From Bacillota bacterium (GTDB lineage Bacteria; Bacillota_A; Clostridia; Lachnospirales; WQUN01), in assembly GCA_009786175.1 (NCBI GenBank), contig WQTQ01000229.1, forward strand, positions 1-38,921: a DNA stretch of 38,921 nt, in the 5' to 3' direction. A model generated the notes under the pieces. That model ran no database searches, was not told where the DNA came from, and saw only the letters and a program-made list of their open reading frames with translations. The position numbers and the translations under genes were made by a program. Below are positions 1-7,558 of this stretch, piece after piece (position 1 is the first letter of the stretch; every line of letters starts with the position of its first letter).

Positions 1-3000
1 TTAACAGCTGTTGCAATATCAACGGTTTGTGGTGCTGCGTTGCCGATTACAACTGTTGCATTGGTGTTACCCATTTGAACAGCTACGCCAACTGTTTCGC
101 CGTTGAAGTGCTGACCGCGAACTTCAGCAACTCTTGTTTCAGAGTTCCAAACGATTTGATCTTCTGATGCGCCAATTAGTACTGCAAATGCGCGCATAGA
201 TACCATACCTACACGGTTACGGCCTACGATGTGCCAGATTAGAGGCTCTGCTACGCCGCCAAATGGTACGCCTTCTTGTAGACGATATTCACGTACAGGT
301 GGTACTGGTGGTTGAGGAGGTTCTGGAGGAGCCGGAGGTGCGTCGTAACCAGGTGCGCCTTCCCATCTGCCTTCGCCTGCGTTTGTTAGAGCTACATCAT
401 AGTAAGGTAGTGTGTTGAATACACCGCGAGCTAGGCTGCGAAGTTGTCCAGGAGTACCTTGACCTGCAAATGTGTGCAAGAATACTGTCATGTCATTGTT
501 TGCGATACCTGTACCGGAAACTACAACTTGGTATTCTACGCCCGGATAAGCAATACCGGAAACATTTATGCCGGAAATTGTTAGTGTAGGCTCATCATTT
601 GCATCAGGAGCGCGAACTACTGAGAACACAACTCTGTCGCCATCTCTTTGACCATGGCTAAAGCGCATGTTGCTGTTAGCTACAGAAAGAGTAGGAACGC
701 CGGCTAGATTTAAGCTGCTGCTTGGTGCAGGGCCGCCATCTTCGGAAACGTATACCCAAAGTTCTGAACCGATTGTGAAAGCATTAGGGTTGATTACGTC
801 AACTACAACGTCTTCAAGAGCTTGACGATGAACGTTGTACAATGTGCCGCCTTCAACTTCTACAACTGAACCAAATGTTGCAACAATTGGGTCTACTGCA
901 TGACCGATCGTTTGAACGCGATCTGCTTCTGCCAAGTGTGCTACGCCGGGGCCGCTGATTGTTACATCAACGTTACGGCCGTATTTCCACTCGAAGCCAG
1001 CTTCCAGGCTTAGGAAGAAACGGATTTCTAGTGCGCCAGGTCTTGCAATATCTGTAATAGATTGTGTTGGAAGATAGATTGTTGCTTGTTCTGCTGACAA
1101 ACGACCTACGCCAGGAACTACAGGAAGTCTTTGGTCAAGAGCACCTAACCAACCTGCAAATGTCATCCAGTTTTGACGCTCGTAGTTGTTAGCAAAGCCA
1201 GGTGTACCGGCGTGGAAACCACGGAAGCCGTTGTTGTACCACTCGCGGTGTCTGTCGATATAGTTGTTACCGGCGCGAGCTTGAACACCTAGAATTTGGA
1301 TACCGGGATGTGGATTGCCATCGTCATCCAAAAATTGGAAGTGAATTGGAGAACCGAAACCTGAAGTAAAGCCGCCAGGGATGGTTTCTTCAATTATTAG
1401 AGAACCTGTAGCAACACCGGTAAAGTGTGGTATGCCACCGTTATCACGGTTCCAAGGTACATTACGGGTTTGTGGATAGTCGATATGAAGATTTTGCATA
1501 CCGCTTTGAATGTTTTCTACACTTCTAAATGTTACTGCAGCAGGTAAGCATGCGTGTCCGCCTGTTTGAACGCCTTGTGTGCAGCGGAATAGGCCAAGGT
1601 GACCTGTACGCATATAAGGAACGTTGTATACATTTGCGATAAGTGATGCTGTACCTCTTGTACCAACGTGTAGACGTTGACGATAGCCGCCACGGCCAAT
1701 ACCGTATCTGAAGCCGGCTGCTACAGGGTCAACTGGATCTACAGCACCAGAACCAGGAATTAATTGTCTTGGCAAATCTGTACGTGTAATTGCTTGTGTT
1801 GCAGGAACATATACACCGCCAGGAACCATAACATATTCCCATACTCTGGTTGAACCTTCTCTGTTAGGTTCAACTCTTGACGTTACACCATTTACTACCA
1901 TTTCCCAAACTTCCAAACTACCGCCAACTTGAGTTGTGGCAACAGACCATCTACGGTTATTTACTTGGGTACCAACAGCACCAGCATTAGACCATAGGTT
2001 TTGCTGTGAGCCAGGAGCTATAGCTGCAGCATAACCGGCATTTACCATTGCTTGAGTTAGTAGAATTGGTTGATGAACCAGAACATTGCTATCGCCAGTA
2101 CGGTTTAACACAAATGCATTAATGCCATCTACTTGATGGAAAAACCAGTCTGGTCTCAATGCCGCATCACGAAGGAAGTTCCAAATTATGGTTTGTGTTA
2201 TTGTCACATCTGGACCCAATTGACCCAAATATCTAATAACTGCGTCTCTTTGTGCTGTTGATATTGCCGGGATGTTGAAAATTAAGCCTGTATGACGGTA
2301 GTATTCCCATCTGTCAGGAACTTGTGGAGCACCAGGTGTACCAGGTGTACCGGCTTGCCATTGACCCAACAATGCATTCACATGAACTTCGCCACTTGCA
2401 GGTGCATTGTAGTCAGGTACTAACCATAGGTTTCTGATTTCGAAACCGCCGACCATAGGCCTTAATGCGGTATTACGTGGAAGTTCCAACGTGATATACA
2501 ATACATGAAGCCCAGCTGTACCTTGCGCACGATTAGAGCGGATAGCTGTAACTCTAGGGTTAGAAATTGAACCTATACCATGAGCACGCATTTGATGCTC
2601 TGCACCTGTGCGGCCACCTAGTACTTGCACACCTTGAATCGTAACATCGTCATAAGGTGTAAATGACCATGAGTAGAATGCAGGAGCTTCCAATCTTAAA
2701 GTAACAGTACCAGGAAGAACTTCCCAGCGTGTTTCTCTAACTCTGATTGGGTTATTGTGAAGTTGAGATGTGAAACCTCTTGCCCCACCGTTAACGTCGA
2801 TGGTAACAGTACCATCTTGCCAGTTTGAAAGTGGCCAGTTACGGATATAGTCGCCAACACCTGCGCCGCCTGTTTGATCAGCAACAGAAATACGTGAGTG
2901 TTGCCAGTCAGCGTGGTCACGGGCTGTAAGGCGAAGAACGAAGTCTAGACCACCGATTGCACCTAGTACATCATTGGCATTCATGCCACCATGTAAAGCT

Positions 3001-3521
3001 GGGTTGTAATTAATTTGAATAATCGCACCACGGTGATCACCTGTACCGGTAATAGCAACAAGCCTTACTTCAAAAGCTTCAGGTGAAATGGTCCTTGCAG
3101 GGCTGGTTGACCTTGCATCCGGTGTAACAGAGTGTACCAAAACACGTCCGCCCGGATTTTGCGCTTGAAACGCAGCATTTGCATCTGCTGCGGACATAGC
3201 ACCGGTACCAGATGCCTGAATACCTATGCTGTTGAGGAAATCATTGAAGTTTGCATGCTGAATGTCTAACACAAGCCGTAATTCGTTCATGCCTGTTATT
3301 GGGCTAGCCGCAGGACCAGCAATAAGTCCAAGGCCTCCAAACACGTGGTTTAGTGGCAAACGCACTGTGATGTCTTGAGAGTCACCACGATCTACAAAGT
3401 GACCAGTCACTCCTGCGCCGGTTAGGTTCCACCTTACAGGTGCGTCATCACCAAACACATTCATTGGTAGTGCTGATAAAATCATCACTAATGCCAATAA
3501 TAATGCTACTTTCTTTTTCAT
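1..3521 (-). CDS. Large secreted surface protein of unknown function, 3' end outside window
   Basis: The reading frame is open from an ATG at 3521 to the left edge, about 1173 codons, so the C-terminus is missing. It starts with a typical signal peptide (Met-Lys-Lys-Lys, then a run of Leu, Ala, Val and Met ending near Asn-Val-Phe-Gly). The next 1000 or so residues are rich in Gly, Asn, Val and Thr, look like beta-sandwich extracellular modules, and match no family I recognise. A Pro-rich linker (PPAPPEPPQPPVPPV) precedes a segment with the pattern of a copper-amine-oxidase N-terminal domain (VSMRAFAVLIGA, a WN motif, then ATVVIGN) running off the edge. That domain also ends the GH26 protein in this window and is usually found on exported proteins, without amine oxidase activity. 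Codons appear poorer in CCG, CGG and GCC than in neighbouring genes, which with the strong promoter suggests an abundant surface protein; I did not count them. The role is unknown. Confidence 0.85.
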   Translation of the reverse strand, partial: MKKKVALLLALVMILSALPMNVFGDDAPVRWNLTGAGVTGHFVDRGDSQDITVRLPLNHVFGGLGLIAGPAASPITGMNELRLVLDIQHANFNDFLNSIGIQASGTGAMSAADANAAFQAQNPGGRVLVHSVTPDARSTSPARTISPEAFEVRLVAITGTGDHRGAIIQINYNPALHGGMNANDVLGAIGGLDFVLRLTARDHADWQHSRISVADQTGGAGVGDYIRNWPLSNWQDGTVTIDVNGGARGFTSQLHNNPIRVRETRWEVLPGTVTLRLEAPAFYSWSFTPYDDVTIQGVQVLGGRTGAEHQMRAHGIGSISNPRVTAIRSNRAQGTAGLHVLYITLELPRNTALRPMVGGFEIRNLWLVPDYNAPASGEVHVNALLGQWQAGTPGTPGAPQVPDRWEYYRHTGLIFNIPAISTAQRDAVIRYLGQLGPDVTITQTIIWNFLRDAALRPDWFFHQVDGINAFVLNRTGDSNVLVHQPILLTQAMVNAGYAAAIAPGSQQNLWSNAGAVGTQVNNRRWSVATTQVGGSLEVWEMVVNGVTSRVEPNREGSTRVWEYVMVPGGVYVPATQAITRTDLPRQLIPGSGAVDPVDPVAAGFRYGIGRGGYRQRLHVGTRGTASLIANVYNVPYMRTGHLGLFRCTQGVQTGGHACLPAAVTFRSVENIQSGMQNLHIDYPQTRNVPWNRDNGGIPHFTGVATGSLIIEETIPGGFTSGFGSPIHFQFLDDDGNPHPGIQILGVQARAGNNYIDRHREWYNNGFRGFHAGTPGFANNYERQNWMTFAGWLGALDQRLPVVPGVGRLSAEQATIYLPTQSITDIARPGALEIRFFLSLEAGFEWKYGRNVDVTISGPGVAHLAEADRVQTIGHAVDPIVATFGSVVEVEGGTLYNVHRQALEDVVVDVINPNAFTIGSELWVYVSEDGGPAPSSSLNLAGVPTLSVANSNMRFSHGQRDGDRVVFSVVRAPDANDEPTLTISGINVSGIAYPGVEYQVVVSGTGIANNDMTVFLHTFAGQGTPGQLRSLARGVFNTLPYYDVALTNAGEGRWEGAPGYDAPPAPPEPPQPPVPPVREYRLQEGVPFGGVAEPLIWHIVGRNRVGMVSMRAFAVLIGASEDQIVWNSETRVAEVRGQHFNGETVGVAVQMGNTNATVVIGNAAPQTVDIATAV

Positions 3522-3585
3522 TCTGTTTTTCCCGGTTTTTGAAATATTGTGTAAATTATAGCCTTACACTATTCCACTTCTTATG

Positions 3586-3678
3586 TTAACGAAGTGACGG
3601 AACAATTCTTTCCCCCGGCCTACTCGCTAATTTGCCAAACTGCAGCACCGCGAGCCCAAGCGACAAGTAATGTTCCAT
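3586..3678 (-). CDS. Possible 30-residue leader peptide in the 5' UTR of the large secreted protein
   Basis: A short frame begins with ATG at 3678, 11 nt after a near-perfect ribosome binding site (AAAGGAGGT), and ends with TAA at 3586. It encodes 30 residues, starting Met-Glu-His-Tyr-Leu-Ser-Leu-Gly-Leu and ending with a basic, Pro-containing tail. Its stop lies in a hairpin (CACTTC paired with GAAGTG, about 3573-3594) some 65 nt before the secreted-protein start. It could be a regulatory upstream ORF, or the Shine-Dalgarno-like sequence could belong to a structured leader RNA. The Shine-Dalgarno match is the main support. The spacing is slightly long and the peptide resembles no family I know. 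Confidence 0.35.
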   Translation of the reverse strand: MEHYLSLGLAVLQFGKLASRPGERIVPSLR

Positions 3679-3741
3679 AAAAACCAGTACCTCCTTTCGA
3701 GTTTTTGGCGGTCGAATGTAGTTTACCGCCTTATATTATTT

Positions 3742-3770
3742 AGTATATCACCGAGGATTTTGGTGGTCAA
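3742..3770 (-). promoter_or_regulatory. Sigma-A-type promoter for the left-edge secreted protein
   Basis: On the minus strand there is TTGACC (3770-3765), a 17-bp spacer and TATACT (3747-3742). This gives a transcript starting near 3735 with a leader of about 215 nt. Just downstream the leader has a small hairpin (GGCGGT paired with ACCGCC) before the AAAGGAGGT sequence. Confidence 0.75.
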
Positions 3771-3784
3771 TGTAAATTTGTTAG

Positions 3785-3801
3785 TGTAAGAAAAGTGTAA
3801 C
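3785..3801. promoter_or_regulatory. Direct-repeat box 1, TGTAA(G/C)-N5-TGTAAC
   Basis: TGTAAG at 3785-3790 and TGTAAC at 3796-3801 are 11 bp apart, one helical turn. On the minus strand this reads GTTACA-N5-CTTACA, ending about 15 bp upstream of the -35 hexamer of the secreted-protein promoter. Tandem six-base half-sites with 11-bp periodicity are the usual target shape of OmpR/PhoB-family response regulators. The regulator is not identified. Confidence 0.5.
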
Positions 3802-3913
3802 ACTCAAATGCATGAAACACCTATCCGCCACATAAGCTACATATCAACCAAACATCGGTAACCGCAGGAAAGTTTACCACGCTAATTAATGACGTTCAAG
3901 CCTTTACTTTAAG

Positions 3914-3930
3914 TGTAACAAATCTGTAAC
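3914..3930. promoter_or_regulatory. Direct-repeat box 2, TGTAAC-N5-TGTAAC
   Basis: Two identical hexamers, at 3914-3919 and 3925-3930, repeat with the same 11-bp period as box 1. The box starts 129 bp from box 1. It is the most perfect of the three. Confidence 0.5.
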
Positions 3931-4035
3931 AAACCCCTGCGCCCGTTACGGACATCAATTTTATTGACGTAATTCTTGACATCCTACGCAAATATTATTT
4001 GAGTTAGACAAGTTTTTATGCTGTTAGTGGTGGCT

Positions 4036-4052
4036 TGTAATATTATTGTAAC
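4036..4052. promoter_or_regulatory. Direct-repeat box 3, TGTAAT-N5-TGTAAC
   Basis: TGTAAT at 4036-4041 and TGTAAC at 4047-4052 again repeat at 11 bp. The box starts 122 bp from box 2 and 11 bp before the palindromic repeat at 4063. Three boxes of the same form in one intergenic region make chance less likely. Confidence 0.45.
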
Positions 4053-4062
4053 AATAGATTTT

Positions 4063-4101
4063 ACCCCCTGATATCACATGGTGAACGTGATATCAGGGGG
4101 T
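4063..4101. repeat. Palindromic repeat, copy 1 (split form)
   Basis: The left arm ACCCCCTGATATCAC (4063-4077) pairs perfectly with GTGATATCAGGGGGT (4087-4101) around a 9-nt loop. It is the same core as the three compact copies in this window, but opened in the middle by an insertion carrying extra symmetric bases. It lies about 90 bp before spoIIIAD. As RNA it would form a 15-bp stem, with no T-run on either side, so it is not an obvious terminator. Confidence 0.85.
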
Positions 4102-4191
4102 CATTACGCGTATCCTATCGAATTACATAAGTTCTAGCCCTCAAATCCTTTTCATATACTGATGCAAATACTGAAAAAAAGGGGGACATGC

Positions 4192-4578
4192 ATGGGTATT
4201 TTTCAAATAATAGCCGTTGGGATACTGGCAGCGGTAATAAGTATAACCATTAAAAAGCAAAGCCCCGAAATTGCGATTCTTATTACAATAACAGCAAGCG
4301 TACTTATTTTCCTTATGGTTTTGCCAATGTTAACGGAAGTTGTGGGAATAATCACGCACATTTGGCAGACGGCAGACGGACAAGCTGCCTATGTAGGCCT
4401 TGCGCTGCGTGTAATCGGTGTTGCGTATATGGCGGAGCTGGGCGCATCTGTGTGTAATGACGCGAGTGAAACGGCCATTGCAGCAAAAATTGACATGGCC
4501 GGGCGCGTGATTATTCTGGTTATGGCCATGCCGGTAATCATGGATATTCTGCGAATTATTACGGAGCTATTGCCATGA
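4192..4578 (+). CDS. spoIIIAD: Stage III sporulation protein AD
   Basis: This is a small integral membrane protein of about 128 residues with hydrophobic helices near residues 1-20, 25-50, 65-85 and 100-125. It belongs to the SpoIIIAC/AD family, which sits with SpoIIIAE in the forespore-engulfing membrane and supports the SpoIIIA-SpoIIQ channel during engulfment. I place the start at the ATG at 4192, which follows AAGGGGG at good spacing. An upstream ATG at 4162 would add ten residues and has no ribosome binding site. The stop overlaps the start of spoIIIAE in ATGA. The identification rests on sequence pattern and on the AE-AF-AG-AH genes that follow. spoIIIAA to AC are missing upstream, which is unusual. 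Confidence 0.92.
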   Translation: MGIFQIIAVGILAAVISITIKKQSPEIAILITITASVLIFLMVLPMLTEVVGIITHIWQTADGQAAYVGLALRVIGVAYMAELGASVCNDASETAIAAKIDMAGRVIILVMAMPVIMDILRIITELLP

Positions 4579-5630
4579 GCGCGGCCACAGACAGGGCCGA
4601 CGAAATATTAAATGCCATCCGGCTGGATAATTACGACATTGGTGTATTGGACATACCCAACATGCCGCGTTTTGTGGATTTAGTTGGTAACGCGCTGTCC
4701 GGCAGGCTGGATTTAACGCCTGCGGGTCTGTTAAATTCCTTTGCAAGGGTTGTTTTTGCAGAATTTATTGCCAACGGGCAGCTTATCCGCCAGCTGCTTG
4801 TGGTTGCCATACTTGGAGCGTTAATAAGCGTGTTAACGGAAGCGTTTACCCATAAGTCTGCGGGAGAGACAGGGTTCTACGTGACATTTCTTATGACTGC
4901 GTCCTTGGCTGTCTCTTCTTTTTATATGGCAGTTGGGATTCTTACACGGCTAACCGGCACTGCAAGCAGCATTATGCAAGCCGCCATGCCCGTAATGCTT
5001 GGGCTGATGACCATGGGCGGTAATTTCTTGGGGGCGGCAGGGTTTAATGCACTGCTGTTTTTCGCGCTGCAATTGTTGGGATGGTTTATCACCGGTATGT
5101 TTATACCGCTGGTGTTGGCGGCAGCGGCGTTGGATATTGCAAGCAAACTTTCTGCGGACGGTGCAAAGCTGGATATGCTGGCGAATTTAACAGGCAAAAC
5201 CGCCGAATGGTCTTTAAAAGGAATGCTTGCACTGTTTGCATTTTTGCTTACACTCCAGCGCGTTACCGCGCCAATTGTAAGCAATGTGGCTATCCGCACT
5301 TCCCGGAACGTCATCGGAGCAGTACCTGTTGTGGGCAATGCTTTTACGGCGGCCATTGATACAGTTGTGGGCTTTAGCCAGGCGGCGCGCAGCGGGGTAT
5401 TGGTGGCATTGGTACTGGTTTTATGTGCCGCAATTGCAGGGCCTCTTGTAAAAATTGCCGCGCTGTCGTTTATCTATAAAATTGTGGCAGCGTTTTTACA
5501 GCCGGTTGCAGACAAACGGTTGGCCGCGTTAATGGACAGCATAAGTAAGCACTTAAACATTATTTTTTTTGCCGCCGCTTTTATTGGCGTCCTGTGCATA
5601 TACACAGTGGTTATTTTATTGAGCTTTTAG
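4575..5630 (+). CDS. spoIIIAE: Stage III sporulation protein AE
   Basis: This is a 351-residue polytopic membrane protein. A soluble N-terminal stretch of about 70 residues is followed by six to eight hydrophobic helices, the usual SpoIIIAE size and layout. SpoIIIAE is a mother-cell membrane component of the SpoIIIA-SpoIIQ complex, needed for sigma-G activity in the forespore. Translation is coupled to spoIIIAD by a 4-nt overlap, and spoIIIAF follows after 15 nt. Nothing in it looks damaged. Confidence 0.95.
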   Translation: MSAATDRADEILNAIRLDNYDIGVLDIPNMPRFVDLVGNALSGRLDLTPAGLLNSFARVVFAEFIANGQLIRQLLVVAILGALISVLTEAFTHKSAGETGFYVTFLMTASLAVSSFYMAVGILTRLTGTASSIMQAAMPVMLGLMTMGGNFLGAAGFNALLFFALQLLGWFITGMFIPLVLAAAALDIASKLSADGAKLDMLANLTGKTAEWSLKGMLALFAFLLTLQRVTAPIVSNVAIRTSRNVIGAVPVVGNAFTAAIDTVVGFSQAARSGVLVALVLVLCAAIAGPLVKIAALSFIYKIVAAFLQPVADKRLAALMDSISKHLNIIFFAAAFIGVLCIYTVVILLSF

Positions 5631-5645
5631 GAAGGGGCTGCCAAT

Positions 5646-6206
5646 ATGCCTGCATTTTTTATCTACTTGCGGAATATAACATATTATTTGATGTTTGTTG
5701 CCGTAATTGGGATGCTTGCCCCGCCGGGCAAGTACAAAAAATTTGTGTCCCTGGTTATGGGGTTTATTCTGTTAAGCACAATGGCCGCGCCCTTGGCACG
5801 GTTTGGCAGTGAACTTCCGGTAACAGATTGGTTCGGCGGGCCGGTAAGCAATGAAGCCCAAAACGAAAGCCGGGAGACTGCTTACACCAACTGGCGAAAC
5901 ACGTATTTACGCGGCGCGTTTGAAGAGCAAATTATTGCACAGCTGGAAAATTTGCTGACACAAAGCGGATTTATTGTATATGAGGTAAGTGTTACATTTC
6001 CGGATGACTTTACCCGGTTAGACGAAGTTCGCATAACCGTTAGCCGGGATGAACCACCGCGGCGGGTACCGTTTATCCGTATTCAACCGGTACAGGTTGG
6101 CGAACCGGAGCACGCCGAAGCTTGCCCTGCTTCTACTGCGGCAAAAAATATAATTTCGCAATTCTACAATCTGCCGACAGAGCATATAAATGTAACTGTA
6201 AGGTAG
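5646..6206 (+). CDS. spoIIIAF: Stage III sporulation protein AF
   Basis: The protein has 186 residues. Two N-terminal membrane helices (about residues 5-22 and 33-52) are followed by a soluble domain with the alternating strand/helix pattern (QSGFIVYEVSVTF, DEVRITVSR) expected for the ring-building fold of SpoIIIAF. It would be a mother-cell membrane part of the SpoIIIA channel. A ribosome binding site (GGAAGGGG) precedes the ATG. The N-terminal motif, with GKYKKFVSLVMGFILL between the helices, is typical of the family. Confidence 0.92.
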   Translation: MPAFFIYLRNITYYLMFVAVIGMLAPPGKYKKFVSLVMGFILLSTMAAPLARFGSELPVTDWFGGPVSNEAQNESRETAYTNWRNTYLRGAFEEQIIAQLENLLTQSGFIVYEVSVTFPDDFTRLDEVRITVSRDEPPRRVPFIRIQPVQVGEPEHAEACPASTAAKNIISQFYNLPTEHINVTVR

Positions 6207-6214
6207 GTGAACCT

Positions 6215-6808
6215 ATGATGAAATTTCTGCGTAAACCGGCAGTAGAAAACAAAAAGCTTGTGCTGTATTTAGTGGCACTGACGGCACTTGGGGTGTTCGC
6301 CCTGTCATTGGGGCGGTTTATGCCAACACCGGCAGATGTAGTTACAGACTTTGCGGCAGAAAAACCACAGGTCATTACCTATCCGGCCTGCCATGCAGCT
6401 GCGGCTTTTGAACTTGAACGCGCCCTTGAAGTACGCCTGGAAGAATTTTTTTCAATGGTGGAAGGCGCAGGCCGGGTGCGTGTAATGATAAGCCCGTTAG
6501 CAGGACGCGAAACTGTTTTTGCCGTTGATGTAAACAAAAACGATTCTTACTCTAAAGAACAGGACGCGCAAGGGGGTACACGGGAAACGCGCCAACACCA
6601 AAGTCAAGAAAAAACGGTAATGATAACCGACAGGCAAGGCACGGACAGACCGCTTATTTTGCGGGAAATAGAACCGCAAGTTAAAGGGGTTGTAATCCTT
6701 GCCGAGGGTGGAGACAGCCCTTTTGTAAGGGATGCCCTTACAAGAGCGGCAAGAGCCGTACTTGGGCTGGAAACCCACAACATTCAAGTTTTGACAGGAA
6801 GTTTTTAA
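6215..6808 (+). CDS. spoIIIAG: Stage III sporulation protein AG
   Basis: The protein has 198 residues: one membrane helix near residues 15-35 and a soluble C-terminal ring-building-motif domain (about residues 60-195), with a charged linker rich in Lys, Gln, Ser and Thr in the middle. SpoIIIAG forms a large oligomeric ring between the two sporulation membranes, related to secretin and type III secretion ring proteins. I start at ATG 6215, behind AGGTAGGTG; a longer frame from 6122 would overlap spoIIIAF and add a Cys-rich tail foreign to the family. The second Met, immediately after, is an equal alternative start. Confidence 0.93.
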   Translation: MMKFLRKPAVENKKLVLYLVALTALGVFALSLGRFMPTPADVVTDFAAEKPQVITYPACHAAAAFELERALEVRLEEFFSMVEGAGRVRVMISPLAGRETVFAVDVNKNDSYSKEQDAQGGTRETRQHQSQEKTVMITDRQGTDRPLILREIEPQVKGVVILAEGGDSPFVRDALTRAARAVLGLETHNIQVLTGSF

Positions 6809-6845
6809 CAGGGGCAAAGCCCCTTTCAAGAAAGGAGCAAATTAA

Positions 6846-7511
6846 ATGTTTGTACTAAAACGAAACCAGGTGATTATCACCGCCCTGGTATTAATGATTG
6901 CGGTCGCGGGCTATCTTAGCTGGTCCGAAAACCGTACCGGCTCAACCATTGGGTATCAGCTGACAGAAACCGGAGAGATTGCGGCCTTAATCCCAGAGGA
7001 TACCGGTTTAACCATCATACCGTGGTTTGACAGCCACAACCCGGTAATTGCTGTTTCCGGCGACGATTATTTTCAGTGGCCTCTTATAACAGATGTAGAT
7101 TTACAGGACATTAACGTCACGGAAGCCGGTGAAGCTATTTTTGTAAACACAAACAGCAGTTCGTCATTTTTTGTGCAGGCCAGGTTAAACCGGGAACAAT
7201 CCCGCAGCGGCGAACGGTCAATCCTTAACGATTTAATTAACAACAGTAATGTTGAAGTTGACCAGCGGGCAAAAGCCGCCGACGCTATGTTGGAAATTCA
7301 GCGGCGTATAGAGCGTGAAACCGCCGCCGAAGCTTTAATAGAAGCCAAAGGGTTTTCTGAAGCATATGTACGTATTTCTGACAATGGGGTAGATGTTATC
7401 GTAAGCAAAGACAGCCTAACCGATGCCGAACTGGCACAAATTATGGATATAATCAAACGCAAAACCGGTTTAAACGAAACACAAATTCACATTAGTCCCA
7501 TGCGAAGGTAA
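6846..7511 (+). CDS. spoIIIAH: Stage III sporulation protein AH
   Basis: The protein has 221 residues, with a single membrane helix at about residues 8-25 and an extracytoplasmic C-terminal domain (about residues 100-221) of the YscJ/FliF-like ring fold. SpoIIIAH in the mother-cell membrane binds SpoIIQ from the forespore, forming the trans-membrane channel and a ratchet for engulfment. The conserved C-terminal region, with repeated Ala/Glu-rich helices and SEAYVRISDNGVDVIV, fits the family. The start follows AAGGAG at 6833. It is the last gene of the block and its stop lies inside the terminator hairpin at 7507-7554. Confidence 0.94.
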   Translation: MFVLKRNQVIITALVLMIAVAGYLSWSENRTGSTIGYQLTETGEIAALIPEDTGLTIIPWFDSHNPVIAVSGDDYFQWPLITDVDLQDINVTEAGEAIFVNTNSSSSFFVQARLNREQSRSGERSILNDLINNSNVEVDQRAKAADAMLEIQRRIERETAAEALIEAKGFSEAYVRISDNGVDVIVSKDSLTDAELAQIMDIIKRKTGLNETQIHISPMRR

Positions 7512-7554
7512 AAGAAAACGGCGCGGTCATTTGGCCGCGCCGTTTTCTTTTACC
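7507..7554. terminator. Bidirectional terminator between spoIIIAH and the CO operon
   Basis: A perfect 20-bp stem (7507-7526 with 7535-7554) encloses an 8-nt loop. The outer part is A-rich on the left and T-rich on the right, so both strands end in a T-run. It serves the convergent spoIIIAH and oxidoreductase genes, whose stop codons are at 7509-7511 and 7559-7561. Confidence 0.95.
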
Positions 7555-7558
7555 ATTT

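Larger units (their letters stand above)
3771..4191. other. Divergent intergenic region between the secreted-protein gene and spoIIIAD
   Basis: This stretch of about 420 bp holds no frame I believe. It contains the three direct-repeat boxes and the split palindrome at 4063-4101. I found no convincing sigma-A or sigma-E promoter for the spoIIIA genes; CATATACT near 4153 resembles a sigma-E -10 element, but no -35 partner fits. A TTGACA near 3978 has no good -10 either. spoIIIAA, AB and AC would be expected immediately upstream of spoIIIAD and are not here. Confidence 0.7.

Noticed and set aside
3586..3660. A second open frame over the leader (containing GTLLVAWARGAAVWQISE)
   Set aside because: It is open back to a stop codon but has no ATG, GTG or TTG start, so it cannot be supported as a gene.
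3522..3741. A known riboswitch (for example cyclic di-GMP) in the leader of the secreted protein
   Set aside because: I looked for conserved cores of common classes and found none; only short hairpins are visible.
4922..5356. 144-codon minus-strand frame inside spoIIIAE
   Set aside because: It is fully antisense to a well-identified gene, has no ribosome binding site and resembles no family.
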